The position numbers and the translations under genes are program-made. A stretch of 64,000 nt of DNA from Streptomyces sp. NBC_00878. Its GTDB lineage: Bacteria; Actinomycetota; Actinomycetes; Streptomycetales; Streptomycetaceae. The notes below the pieces were generated by a model. That model had not been told where the DNA came from and made no database searches. It worked only from the letters and a program-made list of their open reading frames with translations. This document shows positions 60,993 through 64,000 of this stretch, piece by piece. The DNA is taken from positions 8,494,001-8,558,000 of the forward strand of contig NZ_JAPEOK010000001.1 in the NCBI RefSeq assembly GCF_026341515.1, written 5' to 3'. How positions within the stretch are numbered: the stretch's first letter is position 1; the number at the start of each line of letters is the position of its first letter.

Positions 60993-62021
60993 CTATGTCT
61001 TCGACGCCGGTTCCACGTCCCGCAGCAGCTGGCCGAACGCTGCCTCGTCGATGACCGGGGTGCCGAACTGGCGGGCCTTGACCACCTTGGACGTACCGGA
61101 GTCCGGGTCGTTCGTCACGAGGAGGCTGGTGAGCCGCGACAGGCTCGTCGCGACATGCAGTCCGGCCTCGACGGCGCGGTCCTCCAGCAGGTCGCGCTCG
61201 ACCGAGGTGTCTCCGGAGAACGCGATGCGCATGCCCTGCTTGAGCTGCTTGCCCGGTTCGTACCGCCCAGGGTTGGGATACGGGCAGGCGGGCCGCTTGC
61301 GCGAGGGGCGCCAACTCCCGGACGGGTAGCCCCCGGACGGATAGCCGCCGGACGGATAGCCGCCGGACGAGTAGCCGCCGCCGGACTGGCGGCCGATGCG
61401 TGGTGCCGACCGGTCCGACCACTCCGTCAGCGGACGGCACTCGAGAAGCGGCAGCCGTACGCCCTCGCGCGCGGCGGCCCGCAGACTCGGCCGGAACGCC
61501 TCGGCCAGCACGCGCGCGTCGTCCAGCGCGTGGTGCGCGCGCCGCTGTACGACACCGAAGTGCGCGGCGAGCGACTCCAGCTTGTGGTTGGCCAGCGGCA
61601 GACCCAGTTCCTTGGACAGCGCGATGGTGCACAGCCGCTGACGGACCGGCGCCTCGCGCTCCGCTCGCGCGTACTCCCGCGCGATCATCGACCAGTCGAA
61701 CACCGCGTTGTGCGCGACGAGGACGCGGCCGTCGAGCCGCGCCGCGAACTCCTCGGCGATCTCCGGGAACAGGGGCGCCCCTTCGAGGACGTCGCTCGTC
61801 AGACCGTGGATCCACACCGGCCCGGGGTCCCGCTCCGGATTGATCACCGTGTACCAGTGGTCCTCGACCTCGCCGCGCGCGTCCAGCCGGTAGACCGCGG
61901 CCGACACTATGCGGTCGTCGCGGGCCAGTCCTGTGGTCTCCACGTCGACGACCGCGTATCCCTGCGGATAAGCGGCCGGCCACGGGGTGGTGGACGGTGC
62001 GGTCTGATGGTCTTCGAGCAT
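60993..62021 (-). CDS. DEDDh 3'-5' exonuclease with C-terminal BRCT-like domain
   Basis: 342 residues. The exonuclease fold (~20-190) has ExoI YAVVDVETTGLARDDRIV, ExoII VLVAHNAVFDWSMIAREY and ExoIII RRAHHALDDARVLAEAF, giving the D-E-D-D-h set. A Gly/Tyr/Pro/Ser linker with GGYPS repeats (15-bp DNA repeats ~61319-61380) leads to a BRCT-like domain (QGMRIAFSGDTSVERDLLEDRAVEAGLHV). Related to the DnaQ epsilon subunit; it probably acts in DNA repair or end processing. ATG 62021; GTG 62027 is an alternative. Confidence 0.92.
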   Translation of the reverse strand: MLEDHQTAPSTTPWPAAYPQGYAVVDVETTGLARDDRIVSAAVYRLDARGEVEDHWYTVINPERDPGPVWIHGLTSDVLEGAPLFPEIAEEFAARLDGRVLVAHNAVFDWSMIAREYARAEREAPVRQRLCTIALSKELGLPLANHKLESLAAHFGVVQRRAHHALDDARVLAEAFRPSLRAAAREGVRLPLLECRPLTEWSDRSAPRIGRQSGGGYSSGGYPSGGYPSGGYPSGSWRPSRKRPACPYPNPGRYEPGKQLKQGMRIAFSGDTSVERDLLEDRAVEAGLHVATSLSRLTSLLVTNDPDSGTSKVVKARQFGTPVIDEAAFGQLLRDVEPASKT

Positions 62022-62261
62022 GGTCACTGAGGATAAGGGGCGCGACTGACAGTCCTGTCCCCGGAGTCCGGAACCACTGGCCGGATCCGCACTGCTCAGC
62101 ACGGGAGTTGCACGGCGAGCGCACCGTGTCGCATGAGGTTCGGGTCGGTTCACCCGTTCGAGTTGGTGCGGGCCCGTGCCTGCACGGCTATGGACCATTG
62201 CGGTGCCCGGTGCGACTGTGCTCCGCGCCTGGAATGCACGCGACGCGAAGGGCGGTACGAC

Positions 62262-63059
62262 ATGGCACGCGTACGGTACGGCGCGCGGACCGAGGCGGAG
62301 GTCGCCGCCGCGCGCACCGCGAGCTCCCGGCTCCCCGACATCTGGTCCACCGGTGTGGTGGCCGTCTGGGAGAGCGACCCGGACGCGGTGGCGGCGGTGC
62401 TGCCGCCCCCGCTCAAACCCACCGGGCGGCCCCTGGTCCGGGTGAACATCAGCAAGGTCGACCTGCCCGGATACCCCCTGGGCGCGGGCTCGTTCGCGGT
62501 CGCCGCCGCGCACGACGGGGTCGAGGGCTGGTATCCGCTCGTCATGCCGATGACCCACGAGCGGGCCCTCATCGGCGGCCGCGAGGTCTTCGGGGAGCCC
62601 AAGAAACTCGGCGAGGTGACGGTCGAACGCGACGGTCTCGTCGTCCGCGCCGCCCTCGCCCGGCACGGCATCGAGTTCGTGGAAGTGCGCGGCGCGGTCA
62701 GCGGGGCGCTGCCCCTGCCGGAGCCGGTCCAGAAGACCGACTTCTACTTCAAGTTCCTCCCGGCGGTGGACGGTTCGGGCTTCGACGCCGACCCCGTACT
62801 CGTGCACTGCCTGCGCAACGAGAAGGTGCGCAAGCTGGAGCGGATCACCGGTGACGTTGTCCTCCGGGAGTCCATGTACGACCCGGTCGCCGACCTCCCC
62901 GTACGCGAACTCGTCGACATCACCCTCGGTGAGAAGACGACGGACCAGCAGGGCCGGGTCGTCGAACGGGTCAGCGCACAGGCCCTGTTGCCGTACATCC
63001 ACCAGCGCTACGACGACCCGCGGCAGATCCTCGACGGGCCGCCCGAGGGGAGCGTCTGA
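62262..63059 (+). CDS. Acetoacetate decarboxylase-family protein
   Basis: 265 residues. The family core is visible: AVLPPPLKPTGRPLVRVNISKVDLPGYPLGAGSFAVAA, YPLVMPMTHERALIGGREVFGEPKKLGEVTVE with the Lys region used for Schiff-base formation, and TDFYFKFLPAVDGSGF. ATG 62262 has a GAAGGGCGG site upstream. It is followed without gap by an SDR and an amidohydrolase, so it probably acts in a small catabolic or secondary pathway rather than on acetoacetate. The 240 bases upstream show no gene. Confidence 0.88.
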   Translation: MARVRYGARTEAEVAAARTASSRLPDIWSTGVVAVWESDPDAVAAVLPPPLKPTGRPLVRVNISKVDLPGYPLGAGSFAVAAAHDGVEGWYPLVMPMTHERALIGGREVFGEPKKLGEVTVERDGLVVRAALARHGIEFVEVRGAVSGALPLPEPVQKTDFYFKFLPAVDGSGFDADPVLVHCLRNEKVRKLERITGDVVLRESMYDPVADLPVRELVDITLGEKTTDQQGRVVERVSAQALLPYIHQRYDDPRQILDGPPEGSV

Positions 63060-63944
63060 ATGGAACTGAGGGCGGGACAGGTCGCCGTCGTCACCGGCGC
63101 CGCGAGCGGCATCGGGCTGGCCATGGCGCGGCGGTTCGCGGCGGACGGGCTGAAGGTCGTCCTCGCGGACGTCGAGGAGGGCGCCCTGGAGAAGGCCACC
63201 GCGGGGCTCCGCGAGGACGGGGCCGTGGCGCACGCGCGCGTGGTCGACGTCGGGCAGCGCGAGGAGGTCTTCGCGCTCGCCGAGGAGACGTACGAGAAGT
63301 TCGGTGCCGTGCACGTCCTGTGCAACAACGCCGGTGTCGGCTCGGGTGCCGAGGGCCGCATGTGGGAGCACGACCCGAACGACTGGAAGTGGGCGTTCGC
63401 GGTCAACGTCTGGGGCGTCTTCCACGGCGTCCAGGCCTTCGTGCCGCGGATGCTGGCCGGCGGCGAGCCGGGCCATGTCGTCAACACCTCGTCCGGCGAC
63501 GGCGGCATCGCGCCCCTGCCCACCGCCTCCGTGTACGCCGTCACGAAAGCCGCCGTCGTGACGATGACCGAGTCGCTGTACGCGCACCTGAAGGCCGAGC
63601 ACGCGCGCGTGGGGGCCTCCGTGCTCTTCCCGGGGCCCCACATGCTCCGTACGGGGTTATGGGAGTCGCACCGCAACCGGCCCGCCCGGTACGCGAAGCA
63701 GAAGCCCCGCAGGACCCCGTACCGGAGTCTCGATCAGTGGGAGGCCGCGATGAAGGAGGCGGGGAAGGACGTGCGGTTCACGCCGGTCGAGGAGGTCGCG
63801 GACTTCGTGGCGGACGGCATCCGCGCGGACCGCTTCTGGCTGTTGCCCGAGAGCGAACACAGCGACCGGCAGATCCGGGCGAGGTCCCGGTCGATGCTCG
63901 ACCGCGCCGAACCGGCGTACCTGGAGCACTTCATCCTGGACTGA
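63060..63944 (+). CDS. Short-chain dehydrogenase/reductase
   Basis: 294 residues. TGAASGIGLAMARRFAADG (NAD-binding), VLCNNAGVGSG, VVNTSSGDGGIAPLPTASVYAVTKAAVVTM with Ser, Tyr and Lys all present. The ATG directly follows the TGA of the decarboxylase-like gene (TGAATG), so translation is coupled. It has a longer C-terminal tail than minimal SDRs (EHSDRQIRARSRSMLDRAEPAYLEHFILD). Substrate unknown; part of a three-gene unit. Confidence 0.92.
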   Translation: MELRAGQVAVVTGAASGIGLAMARRFAADGLKVVLADVEEGALEKATAGLREDGAVAHARVVDVGQREEVFALAEETYEKFGAVHVLCNNAGVGSGAEGRMWEHDPNDWKWAFAVNVWGVFHGVQAFVPRMLAGGEPGHVVNTSSGDGGIAPLPTASVYAVTKAAVVTMTESLYAHLKAEHARVGASVLFPGPHMLRTGLWESHRNRPARYAKQKPRRTPYRSLDQWEAAMKEAGKDVRFTPVEEVADFVADGIRADRFWLLPESEHSDRQIRARSRSMLDRAEPAYLEHFILD

Positions 63945-63954
63945 GGAGGCCGCA

Positions 63955-64000
63955 GTGACCGACCAGGACCCGTACCTGATCATCTCCTCCGACTGCCATG
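63955..64000 (+). CDS. Amidohydrolase-family protein, N-terminal fragment (runs off window)
   Basis: GTG 63955 with GGAGG 5 bases upstream opens a frame reading VTDQDPYLIISSDCH to the window end. The ISSDCH start is typical of amidohydrolase-2/metal-dependent hydrolases of the ACMSD type, where the His would bind metal. Only 15 codons are seen, so the call rests on this motif and on the operon position. Confidence 0.65.
   Translation, partial: MTDQDPYLIISSDCH

Overview
The window looks like a chromosomal segment of a Streptomyces. Base composition is very GC-rich with strong third-position GC bias. The gene content is also typical: ectoine hydroxylase, a mycothiol-type isomerase fused to an anti-sigma zinc finger, a DUF397/DUF5753 pair, an LAETG-anchored secreted protein, AmaP/Asp23 genes, and dispersed intergenic repeats of a kind common in this genus. 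The order from ectD through the cobalamin genes, Pit transporter, ABC-F gene and small GATC-binding HTH gene resembles, from memory, the SCO18xx region of S. coelicolor (inference, not checked).

Layout. 1-12 kb: 3' end of ectD; a divergent old yellow enzyme/MarR pair; a PLP enzyme, ECF sigma and anti-sigma series with coupled start and stop; a DsbA/FrnE-like oxidoreductase; a second PLP enzyme; a polar amino-acid ABC transporter behind a strong promoter overlapped by a perfect dyad; an amidohydrolase; an LAETG cell-wall protein. 12.6-31.5 kb: cobalamin biosynthesis in two minus-strand operons. The upstream operon (cbiB-cobQ-cobN-chelatase I/D-cobO-cobB-cobI) follows a cobalamin riboswitch. 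The downstream operon is cobM-cobL-cbiG/cobJ-cobH-cbiX-cobC. A ZIP-family metal transporter gene sits between them. Nearly all adjacent cob genes overlap by 4 bases (GTGA or ATGA), so translation is probably coupled. Both an early (CbiX) and a late (CobN plus I/D subunit) cobalt chelatase are present.

31.8-52 kb: a DUF397/XRE regulator module with two small membrane proteins; a Pit phosphate transporter with a PHO-box-like direct repeat; a GH25 lysozyme; a class II aldolase; an alpha/beta hydrolase; a VOC protein; an ABC-F ATPase preceded by an apparently leaderless 7-codon leader; a 73-residue HTH protein resembling Gbn behind a dense GATC cluster; a crotonase-fold protein; an Asp23/AmaP envelope operon; an SDR without its catalytic Tyr and Lys; a GH15 enzyme; SURF1; and an inverted duplication of a bacterial metallothionein gene around a 51-bp perfect palindrome.

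52.5-60.2 kb: a compact four-gene biosynthetic cluster that looks inserted between core genes. It encodes a WelO5-like Fe(II)/2OG oxygenase that keeps the HxD metal motif, a 1428-residue A-T-E-R NRPS with no condensation domain and an Asp/Asn-like binding-pocket code, an SDR, and a stand-alone acyl-AMP ligase. I recognise no characterised pathway with this combination, and it is the best candidate here for an undescribed system. 60.5-64 kb: a possible transposase remnant, then core genes again (DEDDh exonuclease with BRCT, acetoacetate decarboxylase-like protein, SDR, start of an amidohydrolase).

All assignments are by eye from translated sequence. No database search or structure calculation was run.
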